DNA from: an uncultured Ignavibacteria bacterium
GTDB lineage: Bacteria > Bacteroidota > Ignavibacteria > Ignavibacteriales > Melioribacteraceae
Direction of reading: 5' to 3'
Assembly (NCBI GenBank): GCA_937930275.1
Contig: CALGLM010000405.1
Span: 1 to 28,778, forward strand
DNA: 28,778 nt
Part shown: piece after piece, positions 7,343 through 15,694 of the stretch
Layout: every line of letters starts with the position of its first letter
Numbering within the stretch: position 1 is the stretch's first letter
Made by a program: the position numbers and the translations under genes
The notes under the pieces: generated by a model
Seen by the model: only the letters and a program-made list of their open reading frames with translations
Told to the model about the DNA's origin: nothing
Databases searched by the model: none

Positions 7343-9157
7343 ATGAAAAAAATAATTATAATATTTACGGCTTCTCTTTTTATTATCGGCTGCTCCGCAA
7401 AGGTGAATAAAGAAGAAAATAGAGCCTCGGTAGTAAAAACTAATAAAGAAGAGCCAAGAATAACAGATAAAAATAATGCAATCCGCTCGTATATTGACGG
7501 GTTGATAAATAGTGTTAAGGGGAATAGCGCAGATGCTATTTTAGATTATCAAGATGCTCTTCAGTTTGATACTAAGTCCGGCATTTATTATTCGATGGCA
7601 AAAGAATATTTACGGATAAACAAAATTACAAATGCAATACAAAGTATAAACAAAGCGATTGAATATGATTCAACAAATATAGATTATTATTTGCTTGCGG
7701 GACAGTTGTACAGTTTAGGCAGAAAAAACGATTATGCTATAGAATCTTTTGAAAAAGTAGTTGAATTAGATTCCTCAAACTATAAAGCTTTATTTGCTTT
7801 AGGTGAACTTTATTCCGTTAACAAACCGCGTAAAGCCTTAGAAATTTATGAAAAAGTGTTAAGTTTAATAGGACCGGAATGGAGTGTATTAATAAACATT
7901 GCAGAATTGAACGAAAGAATGGGGGATATTGAAAAAACAATTACTACGGTTGAAGAGTTATTAAAGTTAAATCCGAGTAATATTGAGCTACAAAAATTGT
8001 TAATTGAAGCTTATATAAAAACTAAGCAATACGAAAAAGCCCTTTCTTTAACTAATGAAACACTTCAATCATTTCCTGATGATATTAATTTAATTGAATA
8101 TAAAGCAAATTCATATGTTAAGCTAAATAATTGGCAAGAAGGATTTACATGGTATAAAACTTTAATTGAACGAGAAGATTTAAGTTATGATAATAAATTG
8201 AGAATAGTATCCGGATTTTTGGATGAATCGGATAAAGATAGTTCATTACTCAATTATTCCGAAAGCTTGCTGCTAATAGTGGATAAAGATAGTTCTACTT
8301 GGCAGACTAAAGTATATTTAGCTGAATTATACGTAAAATTAAAACGCCCCGATGATGCAATAAAATACTTCGGGGAATCTTGTAGAATGGCAGAGTGGAA
8401 TGATCAGCTTTGGATTAGATACGGAGGATATTTATTTGATACAAAGCACTATAAGGAAACAGTTGAAGAAATGAAAATTGCACATAAAAATTTTCCGGAT
8501 AATTTTTTGGTAAATTTACTTTTAGCTTATGCATATAGTCAACAACAGGACCACAAAAATGCCGATATTTATTTTGCTGTTTGTCATAGGTTACAAAAAG
8601 ATGACGTATCTGTATTAAACGGATTTGCTTTTACTAAATACTCTCTCGGAGAAATTGATACTGCATTGGTGTTGCTAAAAAAAGCTTTAGCAATAGATTC
8701 CGAAAATGCTCAGATATACGGTATGTTCGGAATGATATATAGCAAACAAGAAATGTTTGCACAAAGTGATAGTGCTTACGAAAAAGCAGTCACATTAGCA
8801 CCGGAAGATCCCTTATTGCTTAACAATTATGCTTATTCACTTTCTGAAAGAGGGTTGCAGTTAGAAAGATGTTTGGAAATGGCAAAAATTGCAGTAACAA
8901 AAGAACCGGAAAATTCGTCTTATTTAGATACGATAGGATGGATTTATTTTATGTTAAGCGATTTTACAAAAGCGAAAGAATATGTTAAAAAAAGTCTTAA
9001 AATTGAACCCGATAACGCTACGGTGGTTGACCATTTAGGTGATATATACTATAAATTAGGGGATAAAGTTAAAGCTAAAGATAGTTGGAACGAAGCTTAT
9101 AAATTAGACCCTACTGTAAAAAATTTGAAGCAAAAAATAGAAAAAGGTGAATTGTGA
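7343..9157 (+). CDS. Lipoprotein with many TPR repeats
   Basis: A 604-residue lipoprotein. The start is set at 7343 rather than an in-frame TTG at 7292, because MKKIIIIFTASLFIIGC (lipobox IIGC) begins there and the extra 17 residues would spoil the signal peptide. No ribosome site is evident. From about residue 45 to the end the protein is built of 34-residue tetratricopeptide repeats; typical units are YDYALQFD-like helices and phrases such as NNYAYSLSERG and LDTIGWIYFML. TPR proteins are scaffolds. At the outer membrane they often support envelope assembly, but no specific partner is shown. It overlaps the DUF4292 gene by four bases (GTGA), so it heads a three-gene operon. Confidence 0.85.
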   Translation: MKKIIIIFTASLFIIGCSAKVNKEENRASVVKTNKEEPRITDKNNAIRSYIDGLINSVKGNSADAILDYQDALQFDTKSGIYYSMAKEYLRINKITNAIQSINKAIEYDSTNIDYYLLAGQLYSLGRKNDYAIESFEKVVELDSSNYKALFALGELYSVNKPRKALEIYEKVLSLIGPEWSVLINIAELNERMGDIEKTITTVEELLKLNPSNIELQKLLIEAYIKTKQYEKALSLTNETLQSFPDDINLIEYKANSYVKLNNWQEGFTWYKTLIEREDLSYDNKLRIVSGFLDESDKDSSLLNYSESLLLIVDKDSSTWQTKVYLAELYVKLKRPDDAIKYFGESCRMAEWNDQLWIRYGGYLFDTKHYKETVEEMKIAHKNFPDNFLVNLLLAYAYSQQQDHKNADIYFAVCHRLQKDDVSVLNGFAFTKYSLGEIDTALVLLKKALAIDSENAQIYGMFGMIYSKQEMFAQSDSAYEKAVTLAPEDPLLLNNYAYSLSERGLQLERCLEMAKIAVTKEPENSSYLDTIGWIYFMLSDFTKAKEYVKKSLKIEPDNATVVDHLGDIYYKLGDKVKAKDSWNEAYKLDPTVKNLKQKIEKGEL

Positions 9158-9942
9158 GATTTTCAAAATTGTATTATTTAATAATTTCTTTGTTGTTGTT
9201 CAGTATGTTTTACGGTTGTGCCCCATCGGTTACAAATCTTGAAGAAGAATCGTTGCCTTACGATAGACTTGTTAAAAAGTTAGAAGGAAATAGAAGGAAG
9301 ATAAAATCGTTTGTTGGAACAGGCGTATTAAACGTTGAAAGTGCAGAACTTACAGCAAAAGGGAATTTTGAAGTTAATATTAAAAAGCCCGATTCTATTA
9401 GTATATCTATTTATGGACCATGGGGAATTGACTTGGCACATGCAATGGTAACAAAACGCGATTTTGTTTTTTACGATGTTATGAATAATGTTGTTTACAA
9501 AGGAGATATAAGTAAACCGGTTTTACGAGAAATATTTAAAGTTGATTTAACATTTGACGAACTTATAGATGCTTTTGCCGGAGCGGTAAATTTAACCGAT
9601 AAACTTAGACTTGACCCAACGGAGTACGATAATAAAGGGGATGATTATATTATGACGTATGCCGATAGCACGAAAAAAGTTAAAAGTGTATATCAGATAA
9701 GCCAAAAAAAATTAGAAATAAAAAAATACGGATTCTATAAATTTCCGAATAATTTAGCACTGCAAAGTACATTTTCCGACTTTAAAATTATTGATGAAGT
9801 ACCCATACCTTACAAAATAGTTGTAGAAAACAAGTTGAATAAACAAAAGATTAATATTGAGTATCGTAATATTACGGTTAATACCGAAATTGAAGATATG
9901 AACTTAAATATTCCTTCCGATGCCGAAATAATAGAATGGTAA
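9154..9942 (+). CDS. DUF4292-type outer-membrane lipoprotein
   Basis: A 262-residue exported protein starting with GTG inside the GTGA overlap with the previous stop; GGTGA provides a ribosome site. The N-terminal hydrophobic segment ends in MFYGC, an unusual but usable lipobox. The mature part resembles the LolB/LptC-like half-barrel described as DUF4292: GTGVLNVESAELTAKGNFEVNI, then DSISISIYGPWGIDLA and a C-terminal strand set. Related proteins sit next to TPR and EnvC-like genes in Bacteroidota and Ignavibacteria, and a lipoprotein-handling or LPS-handling role has been guessed by fold. It overlaps the next gene by seven bases. Assignment is from remembered family patterns. Confidence 0.75.
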   Translation: MRFSKLYYLIISLLLFSMFYGCAPSVTNLEEESLPYDRLVKKLEGNRRKIKSFVGTGVLNVESAELTAKGNFEVNIKKPDSISISIYGPWGIDLAHAMVTKRDFVFYDVMNNVVYKGDISKPVLREIFKVDLTFDELIDAFAGAVNLTDKLRLDPTEYDNKGDDYIMTYADSTKKVKSVYQISQKKLEIKKYGFYKFPNNLALQSTFSDFKIIDEVPIPYKIVVENKLNKQKINIEYRNITVNTEIEDMNLNIPSDAEIIEW

Positions 9943-11189
9943 ATAAATTTTTTCTGCTTGTTTTAATTTTTTGTTTAAATATAAATCTTATCGCTCAAGA
10001 AAACTTATCGGGTAAAAACGAGGAATTAACCGAGATAAGAAGCGAGATAAAAAAGCTTGAACAAGAAATGAAACTTAAAACTAAAGCCGAAACAGAATCG
10101 TTACAAGCTTTAGAAAAAATTAATAAACAAAATTTATTGTTAAGTAAATTAATTAACGGGCTTTTATTTGAAGAAAGGTTAAAAGAGTACGAAATTGCCA
10201 CTATTGATACAAGTATAAATAAGACTGAACAAGAGATAAAATTATTAAAAGATAGCTATTACAAGTATATAATGTGGGTGTATAAAAACAACGGAGATAG
10301 TTTTTGGAAATATATACTCGATTCCAAATCTATTAATCAAGCATTAGTAAGACTAAAATACTTAAACTATTTAACTAAAAAAAGCAAAGAGAATGTAGAA
10401 AAATTAAAAGAAATTAAGCTTACTCTTATCGGGTTAAAAGAAATGCGACAGAAAGAGTTGCACGAAAAAGAGATGCTGATTAAAGAAAAAGAATCTGAGC
10501 AAAAAGTACTTAACGATAAGAAAAAAGAAAAAAATGCTTTGCTTAAAGACCTTAAAAAAGATAAAAAATATTTATCTAAAGAAATTACGGAAAAACGTAA
10601 TTCGGAAATTCTAATAAAAAATTTAATTTCAAAATTAATTGAAGAAGAAAGAATTAGAAAAACAAAAGAAAAAGAGAAAAGATTAACGGGTAAGGATAAA
10701 AAAGAGAATGATAAATCCGGTAAAAATATTGATTTAGAATCACCTAAAGAACGTGTTTTTTCATCAGTAAATTATGATAACTTTGAAAATTTCGGTAGTC
10801 TAAAAGGTAAATTAAATTGGCCAGTAAAATCCGGCTCGATAATTCGTAAATTCGGCGAAAATGTTAACGATAAACTTAAGACCGTTACTTTAAATTACGG
10901 TATTGACATAAAAACGGCAAGCGATGCTTCTGTAGTTTCTGTTGCCGAAGGAATTGTTTCGGCAGTTGATTGGATACCCGGATTTGGTAGTGTTATTATT
11001 ATTACACATAGCAATAATTATCGAACTGTTTACGGACATGTGGGTGATTTAGCTATTGGAGAAGGAGTTAAAGTTAAACGTGGTACGGTTTTGGGAACGG
11101 TTAACGAAAGTTTAGAAGGGAATATACTGCATTTTGAAATTTGGAACGATAGAAATTATCAAAATCCCCAAGTTTGGTTAAGTAGGTAA
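9936..11189 (+). CDS. EnvC-like murein hydrolase activator with degenerate M23 domain
   Basis: A 417-residue exported protein: signal peptide (cut after NINLIA, before Gln), a long Lys/Glu-rich coiled coil at ~25-245, a linker, and a LytM/M23 domain at ~290-417. The layout matches EnvC/NlpD-type activators of cell-wall amidases at the division site. The M23 site is incomplete. The zinc His of the usual HxxxD motif is Asn320, although Asp324 is kept. The first His of HxH is Ile397, although His399 is kept, and His368 (YGH) is present. A lost zinc ligand and a lost catalytic His argue for an activator rather than an active endopeptidase. It overlaps the upstream gene by seven bases. Confidence 0.85.
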   Translation: MVNKFFLLVLIFCLNINLIAQENLSGKNEELTEIRSEIKKLEQEMKLKTKAETESLQALEKINKQNLLLSKLINGLLFEERLKEYEIATIDTSINKTEQEIKLLKDSYYKYIMWVYKNNGDSFWKYILDSKSINQALVRLKYLNYLTKKSKENVEKLKEIKLTLIGLKEMRQKELHEKEMLIKEKESEQKVLNDKKKEKNALLKDLKKDKKYLSKEITEKRNSEILIKNLISKLIEEERIRKTKEKEKRLTGKDKKENDKSGKNIDLESPKERVFSSVNYDNFENFGSLKGKLNWPVKSGSIIRKFGENVNDKLKTVTLNYGIDIKTASDASVVSVAEGIVSAVDWIPGFGSVIIITHSNNYRTVYGHVGDLAIGEGVKVKRGTVLGTVNESLEGNILHFEIWNDRNYQNPQVWLSR

Positions 11190-11260
11190 TTTTATTAAAA
11201 TTTATTTTTATTGAATCTGAATTTTTGGGCAATGTAAACATAAAATTAAATTTTTTATTA

Positions 11261-11316
11261 GAACAGGGGTAGTTTTTCAATTTCTATTTTTCCGAAATCT
11301 AAAACTCCCCCTGTTT
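11261..11316. repeat. Long inverted repeat between convergent genes
   Basis: Left arm 11262-11276 (AACAGGGGTAGTTTT) and right arm 11301-11315 (AAAACTCCCCCTGTT) pair at 14 of 15 positions around a 24-base loop, with a possible G-U extension. It lies between the ends of the EnvC-like gene and the TonB receptor gene. No T-run follows on either strand, so it is not a standard terminator, but it could protect or end both transcripts. The GC-rich core stands out in AT-rich DNA. Confidence 0.6.
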
Positions 11317-11357
11317 AAGAGAGGAAAATATTATTTTATTCTAAATTATATTCCCAC

Positions 11358-13505
11358 TTAGAATTTAATTTTAATATTTCCGAAGTATTCAGCTTTTGGA
11401 CCGGGTTGATAAGAGTTTCCGTCAGGATCCGGTTCAGTAAAAGCCATGTATTCTTTATTTGTAATATTACGAGCACTTAAACTTAATTCACCGGTAAACC
11501 CTAATAAATTCCAATTATATCTTACTCCGGCATTTAATAAAGTAAAACCGTCTTGCCAGTTTTGGTAGATCAAAGGATCAAGTTCATTGTTATAAGCTTT
11601 GGAATCCGTATAAATTGCCCACTTGGATTGATATTCCAAACCTAAGTTTACCGAAATACACGAGATTGGGGAATATACTATTTCACAAGATAATTGATGT
11701 TCGGGCGAGTTTGGTAACCATTGTCCGTCTGCAGGGGGATTAGTTAACACGTAATTTGGATCTGTGTAAACAGGGTCAATATCAGTTGTTTGATATTTGA
11801 AGTTAGAGTAAGTATAAGCTGCTTGAATAGCTAAATTATTTAGCACTTTGTAGGAAATGTAACTCTCAATTCCGTATCTTTTGCTATCACCGGCATTTCC
11901 ATAAAATACTTCTTGATTACCTCTTCCGGATTGTTTGAATCTGAAAAAGTCATTTTTTGTTTTCATTGTAAAGACGGTTACTTCATAATAAAGTTTATCA
12001 GATACAAATCCGCGTGCTCCAAATTCAAAACAATCTGAAGTTGCCGGGCTTAAATATGTATTAAAACCGGAATATCCTACAGGGTTGTTTGCCAATTCTT
12101 CTGTTGAAGGAGGCATAAATCCTTGACTAAAATTAGCGAATAAAGTTACTTCTTTTATTAAATTATAGCTTGCACCTAACCTAAACGAAGTTTTGGAAAA
12201 ATCTTTTGATGTTTTTGAACTATCCGATGAAAACATTTTATTGGTCAAATCGTTTGATAAAAAATCGTATCGTAAGTTTGCAATTACGGTTAACTTATCA
12301 TATTCCATTGTATATAATCCAAAATAGCCGTTGCTTTGTTGTTCAATTATTTGATTTGCCAGTAACACATTATTTTCTAAATTTGTTTCATCAGTACTTT
12401 CAACTCTGCTTAAATTACTTAAGCTTTGAAGTTTGTACATATCTATTGTCTGCCATTTAAAGTCTGTACCTATACTAACAGTGTTTTTTACTTTAGATGT
12501 ATTTAAGTGCAAATTGTATTGTAAGCTTAAACCGGGGTTGGTAATGGTTCTGTATTCGGCTGCTTTATTACTTGTTTCTTTATATTTCCAAGTTCTATAA
12601 TATGAAGTTATGTTAAAGTCATTCATATCGTTTAGAATGTACGAGCCGATAAGTCCGAAGGTAGTTCTATTTGTTTTTTGATATTCGTTAAAAGGATTTG
12701 CATCCGGATTAGCCTGTCTTAAGTTATCAAACTGACCTAAATTTAAACCTTCAGGATTTTGTTGGAAATAATCGGTATGTGCAAAAATCTGGGTGATTTT
12801 TACGTTATTTGTCGGATAAAAATTAACTTTTTCGTAAAATTTATTACTCCAAAAAGCTTGATGATCTCTATAACCGTCTCCGTCTGTACGTGAGTAATTT
12901 ACTTTATAATCAAAAGTACTAAATGAGCCGCCGAGCTGAACTAATGATTTATAAAACCCGTTTGAACCAATAATTTGGCTTAGCTCTCCGCCTATCGGTT
13001 TTGAATAACCGTTTGAAGTGTTTATTGCTATAATTCCGGCAGCACTACCGCTACCATATAAACCGGCAGAAGGGCCCCTTAAGACTTGAATATTTTCAAC
13101 GGTACCCCAATCAACATCGTATAAATCAGGGGCAAAACCGGAAGGATCATTAATTTGAATTCCGTCAAGCAGTACTCCTATACCTCTTAAACCGCGTTCT
13201 GTTAAAATTCCTTGTCCTCTAATGGATAAATGAACTCTTTCGCCGTCATGTTGATTATCTATTCGCACACCGGGAGTTAAACGTAACGCTTCTTCAATCC
13301 CTATACTTTTAGGCATTTTTGATAAAGTTTCCAACGTAATTAAAGAAACCGAGCCCGGATTGTTTTTTAGTAAAATAGGTAATCTATTTGCGGTAACAAT
13401 TACATCTTGTAAATTATAACTTAAAGTGTCGTTATTTTCGGCATAAATGTCTAAATAATTAAATAAACACAAAAGAGTTGCAAAAACTAAAAAAAACTTT
13501 TTCAT
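11358..13505 (-). CDS. TonB-dependent outer-membrane receptor
   Basis: A 715-residue receptor for energy-driven uptake across the outer membrane. After the signal peptide (cut near YLDIYA) comes a TonB-box-like stretch, QDVIVTANRL. The plug domain (~45-155) shows NNPGSVSLI, EEALRLTPGVRI, the IRGQG motif, VLLDGIQINDPSG, and VENIQVLRGPSAGLYGSGSAAGIIAI. The remaining ~550 residues are strand-rich with Asn/Tyr loops and end in IKIKF, fitting the 22-strand barrel. The size is typical. The substrate is not evident; there is no carboxypeptidase-like extension and no SusD partner, so this is not a glycan-uptake pair. ACGGAAATATT directly before the ATG provides the ribosome site. It lies 81 bases downstream of a small membrane protein gene. 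Confidence 0.93.
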   Translation of the reverse strand: MKKFFLVFATLLCLFNYLDIYAENNDTLSYNLQDVIVTANRLPILLKNNPGSVSLITLETLSKMPKSIGIEEALRLTPGVRIDNQHDGERVHLSIRGQGILTERGLRGIGVLLDGIQINDPSGFAPDLYDVDWGTVENIQVLRGPSAGLYGSGSAAGIIAINTSNGYSKPIGGELSQIIGSNGFYKSLVQLGGSFSTFDYKVNYSRTDGDGYRDHQAFWSNKFYEKVNFYPTNNVKITQIFAHTDYFQQNPEGLNLGQFDNLRQANPDANPFNEYQKTNRTTFGLIGSYILNDMNDFNITSYYRTWKYKETSNKAAEYRTITNPGLSLQYNLHLNTSKVKNTVSIGTDFKWQTIDMYKLQSLSNLSRVESTDETNLENNVLLANQIIEQQSNGYFGLYTMEYDKLTVIANLRYDFLSNDLTNKMFSSDSSKTSKDFSKTSFRLGASYNLIKEVTLFANFSQGFMPPSTEELANNPVGYSGFNTYLSPATSDCFEFGARGFVSDKLYYEVTVFTMKTKNDFFRFKQSGRGNQEVFYGNAGDSKRYGIESYISYKVLNNLAIQAAYTYSNFKYQTTDIDPVYTDPNYVLTNPPADGQWLPNSPEHQLSCEIVYSPISCISVNLGLEYQSKWAIYTDSKAYNNELDPLIYQNWQDGFTLLNAGVRYNWNLLGFTGELSLSARNITNKEYMAFTEPDPDGNSYQPGPKAEYFGNIKIKF

Positions 13506-13544
13506 AATATTTCCGTAGTTTGTTATAGAATTAAAATATTTCCG

Positions 13545-13565
13545 TTTTGGTATAATAAACCAAAA
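13545..13565 (-). promoter_or_regulatory. Dyad upstream of the TonB receptor gene
   Basis: A perfect 7-bp dyad TTTTGGT/ACCAAAA (13545-13551, 13559-13565) with a 7-base centre, in the 81-base gap before the receptor. Next to it ACGGAAATATT occurs twice on the minus strand (13545-13535 and 13516-13506). The copy at the ATG is the ribosome site; the other is 29 bases upstream. This may be an operator or RNA hairpin. It does not resemble a Fur box. Confidence 0.35.
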
Positions 13566-13586
13566 GTGTTTAATGAATACTAAAAA

Positions 13587-14132
13587 CTAAACAAACTTGG
13601 GAGGGGGAGCAACAGGGGATAAAAAGTTATCTAATATATTTGCTCTTTCAGTTTCAACCTTATAGTGAACTTTTAATATAAAGTTTATCGGTTTATAATT
13701 AACAGGTAAACCTTGTGTAATTAAATTGTTTATTGATGAAATGAATCGAGAATTTTTTGCTTTCGAGTTATCTGAATTAATAATGCTTGAATATAAAAAT
13801 TTAAATAGTTTCTCTTCCTTTTTGTCGTTTAATGCTTTTATTAAACAAAATTTGCTGTTTTTCTTGTCATATTTTATACTAATAATATCGTATAACTTAC
13901 CGTTAAATTGAAACTCGTTTTTATTCTTCCATATTAAACTTTCGTTGTTTTTATATAAACTTCTGCGTAATACTCTTACTGTTAATAAGTCTTTTACGTT
14001 GTGCTTATTACTTTTTATCATATTTAAAATATCGCCGTTAATTGCTTTTTTAAGTTGATAAAAAACAATTACAAAACCGCCGGAATTAATAAAAATAAGA
14101 AGTATTAATAATAAGGAAACTATTTTTTTCAA
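13587..14132 (-). CDS. Small membrane protein paired with the TonB receptor
   Basis: A 181-residue protein starting with TTG at 14132; the first internal ATG would remove the hydrophobic N-terminus. Residues 1-28 form a signal anchor (MKKIVSLLLILLIFINSGG). The middle holds EFQFNGKLYDIISI and then CLIKALNDKKEEKLF, and the C-terminus is Pro-rich (SPVAPPPKFV). From memory this matches an unnamed Bacteroidota family of ~150-180 residues, with patterns like 'F.YNGK.YD', 'C.ND.KEE.L' and a PPPK tail, often encoded next to TonB receptors. No function is established. The promoter boxes at 14153-14183 fit it, and it appears to lead the receptor gene in one transcript. Confidence 0.7.
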   Translation of the reverse strand: MKKIVSLLLILLIFINSGGFVIVFYQLKKAINGDILNMIKSNKHNVKDLLTVRVLRRSLYKNNESLIWKNKNEFQFNGKLYDIISIKYDKKNSKFCLIKALNDKKEEKLFKFLYSSIINSDNSKAKNSRFISSINNLITQGLPVNYKPINFILKVHYKVETERANILDNFLSPVAPPPKFV

Positions 14133-14152
14133 AGTAATTTAAATATTTTTAA

Positions 14153-14183
14153 CAAAAATAACGAGATAATTAAAATTGTGCAA
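14153..14183 (-). promoter_or_regulatory. Candidate promoter for the small membrane protein and TonB receptor
   Basis: On the minus strand TATTTTTG (14160-14153) matches TAnnTTTG exactly. TTGC (14183-14180) lies 19 bases upstream, close to the TTTG box. Predicted transcript start is near 14149, about 17 bases before the TTG start codon. Confidence 0.5.
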
Positions 14184-14276
14184 TGTTTTTATTAAAATAT
14201 GGTAAATAATATGATTATTTATTCAAATTTTAGGAATTTTTATCAATCCAATTTTGTTAGAATTTTATATTATAAA

Positions 14277-14307
14277 TTGACTTTCAGTATTATTTTAGAT
14301 AACTTTA
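14277..14307 (+). promoter_or_regulatory. Candidate promoter for nuoABCDEF
   Basis: TTGACT at 14277-14282 and TAACTTTA at 14300-14307. The spacing is 17 bases from the hexamer, or 19 from TTGA to the downstream box. The latter equals the spacing of the other candidate promoters here, and TAACTTTA is one base off TAnnTTTG. Predicted transcript start is near 14311, about 20 bases before nuoA. Confidence 0.5.
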
Positions 14308-14331
14308 AAGGTTAAAAAATTTGGAAAATTT

Positions 14332-14700
14332 ATGTTAATTGAGTATATCCCGATTTTTTTGGTATTAGTAATAGCTGTTTTATTTGCCGCATCTACAGTG
14401 TTTTCTTCCAAAATTTTTGGACCATATAGACCAAACAAAATTAAAACCATGCCATATGAAAGCGGCAAAGACCCAATAGGAACAACAAGAGAGAGAATTT
14501 CTATAAAATATTATTTAGTGGCAATGTTATTTATAATATTTGATATTGAAGTAATTTACGTTTATCCTTGGGGTGTTCAATTTCGTGAATTGTTTAAAGA
14601 ACACGGCATGTTCGCTTTTATTCCAATGTTTTTATTTCTCATTGTTTTAGAAATCGGATTTTTATATGTCTATAAAAAGGGAGGTTTAAAATGGGATTAG
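14332..14700 (+). CDS. nuoA: NADH-quinone oxidoreductase subunit A
   Basis: A 122-residue membrane subunit of respiratory complex I that helps seal the quinone site where the arm meets the membrane. Three hydrophobic helices are clear: residues ~5-25, ~62-80 and ~93-113. Between the first two comes [19 protein letters not shown], the conserved loop of NuoA, followed by [21 protein letters not shown]. The size is normal. A modest GGAAAA ribosome site precedes the ATG. It overlaps nuoB by ten bases and is first in the operon, behind a plausible promoter at 14277-14307. Confidence 0.95.
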   Translation: MLIEYIPIFLVLVIAVLFAASTVFSSKIFGPYRPNKIKTMPYESGKDPIGTTRERISIKYYLVAMLFIIFDIEVIYVYPWGVQFRELFKEHGMFAFIPMFLFLIVLEIGFLYVYKKGGLKWD

Positions 14701-15188
14701 AAGCAAAAATTCAGACTGACGGTTATATAGCAACAACAATAGATGCAGTAGTAGCTTGGGCACGAAAAAGTTCTGTATGGCCAATGCCTTTAGGTATATC
14801 CTGCTGTGCAATAGAAATGATTGCATCTGCCGATCCTAAGTATGATATTTCGCGATTCGGTAGCGAAGTAATGAGATTTACTCCGCGTCAGTGTGATTTA
14901 TTAATAGTTGCAGGAACTGTTACTTATAAAATGGCAAAAGTTGTTAGAAGAATTTATGACCAAATGCCGGATCCAAAATGGGTAATTGCAATGGGTGTTT
15001 GTACAAGTACGGGGGGAATGTATCGTTCGTATTCCGTAGTACAAGGTATTGACCAGTTTTTACCTGTTGACGTATATACTGCCGGATGTCCTCCGAGACC
15101 GGAAAACCTGTTAAACGCACTTATTACAATTCAAGAAAAAATTAATAAAACTAAAGCGCGTGATTTTCAAGACCTAAAATTGAAATAA
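14691..15188 (+). CDS. nuoB: NADH-quinone oxidoreductase subunit B
   Basis: A 165-residue subunit holding iron-sulfur cluster N2, the last cluster before quinone. The four ligands are visible: the adjacent Cys pair in GISCCAIEM, Cys in [11 protein letters not shown] and Cys in [19 protein letters not shown], also conserved, lies between. A strong GGGAGG ribosome site is inside the end of nuoA, which it overlaps by ten bases, so translation is probably coupled. Length and motifs are standard. Confidence 0.97.
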   Translation: MGLEAKIQTDGYIATTIDAVVAWARKSSVWPMPLGISCCAIEMIASADPKYDISRFGSEVMRFTPRQCDLLIVAGTVTYKMAKVVRRIYDQMPDPKWVIAMGVCTSTGGMYRSYSVVQGIDQFLPVDVYTAGCPPRPENLLNALITIQEKINKTKARDFQDLKLK

Positions 15189-15192
15189 TTAT

Positions 15193-15693
15193 ATGAGTTT
15201 AAAAGAAATCTTAGAATCCAATTTTTCGCTTGATGAAACCATTAAAGGTTTTGTTGAAAGCATTGAAGAATTCAGAAATGATATATCAGTTTTTGTTAAA
15301 AAAGAAGGACTGCTTAAGGTAGCACGTTATTTGCACAATAACGAAGCTCTTGAATTTATAGCTTGTAGAGATGTTACGGCTATTGATTGGGCTAAAAGAA
15401 AAAATAGATTTACAGTTGTTCATAATATTTATTCATTTAAATTAAAAGAATACGTAAGAATTAAAGTTAACCTTGACGGTGATTATCCGGAAATTGATAG
15501 TGTTACAAGTATTTGGAGTAGTGCCGGCTGGTACGAAAGAGAAACCTATGACATGTACGGAATAAAATTTATAGGGCATCCTGATTTAAGAAGAATGTAT
15601 ATGCCTGAAGAATTTGAATATCACCCGCTTAGAAAAGAATTTCCTGTTTTAGGTATTCCGGGTTCAATTCCTTTACCGGATAAAGGAGTTTAA
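15193..15693 (+). CDS. nuoC: NADH-quinone oxidoreductase subunit C
   Basis: A 166-residue peripheral subunit (30 kDa type) of complex I that packs against NuoD in the connecting arm. The family signature is near the C-terminus: SIWSSAGWYERETYDMYGI followed by GHPDLRRMYMPEEFEYHPLRKEFP. It is separate from nuoD, unlike the nuoCD fusion of Escherichia coli. It begins four bases after nuoB and ends one base before the nuoD start, within one operon. Confidence 0.95.
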   Translation: MSLKEILESNFSLDETIKGFVESIEEFRNDISVFVKKEGLLKVARYLHNNEALEFIACRDVTAIDWAKRKNRFTVVHNIYSFKLKEYVRIKVNLDGDYPEIDSVTSIWSSAGWYERETYDMYGIKFIGHPDLRRMYMPEEFEYHPLRKEFPVLGIPGSIPLPDKGV

Positions 15694-15694
15694 A

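Noticed and set aside
11188..11202. AATTTT/AAAATT hairpin followed by a T-rich stretch after the EnvC-like gene
   Set aside because: The six pairs are all A-T and overlap the stop codon; too weak to call a terminator in this base composition.
13599..13618. G-rich plus-strand stretch resembling a G-quadruplex
   Set aside because: Only three G-runs are separable, and the sequence simply encodes the Pro-rich tail of the minus-strand small membrane protein.
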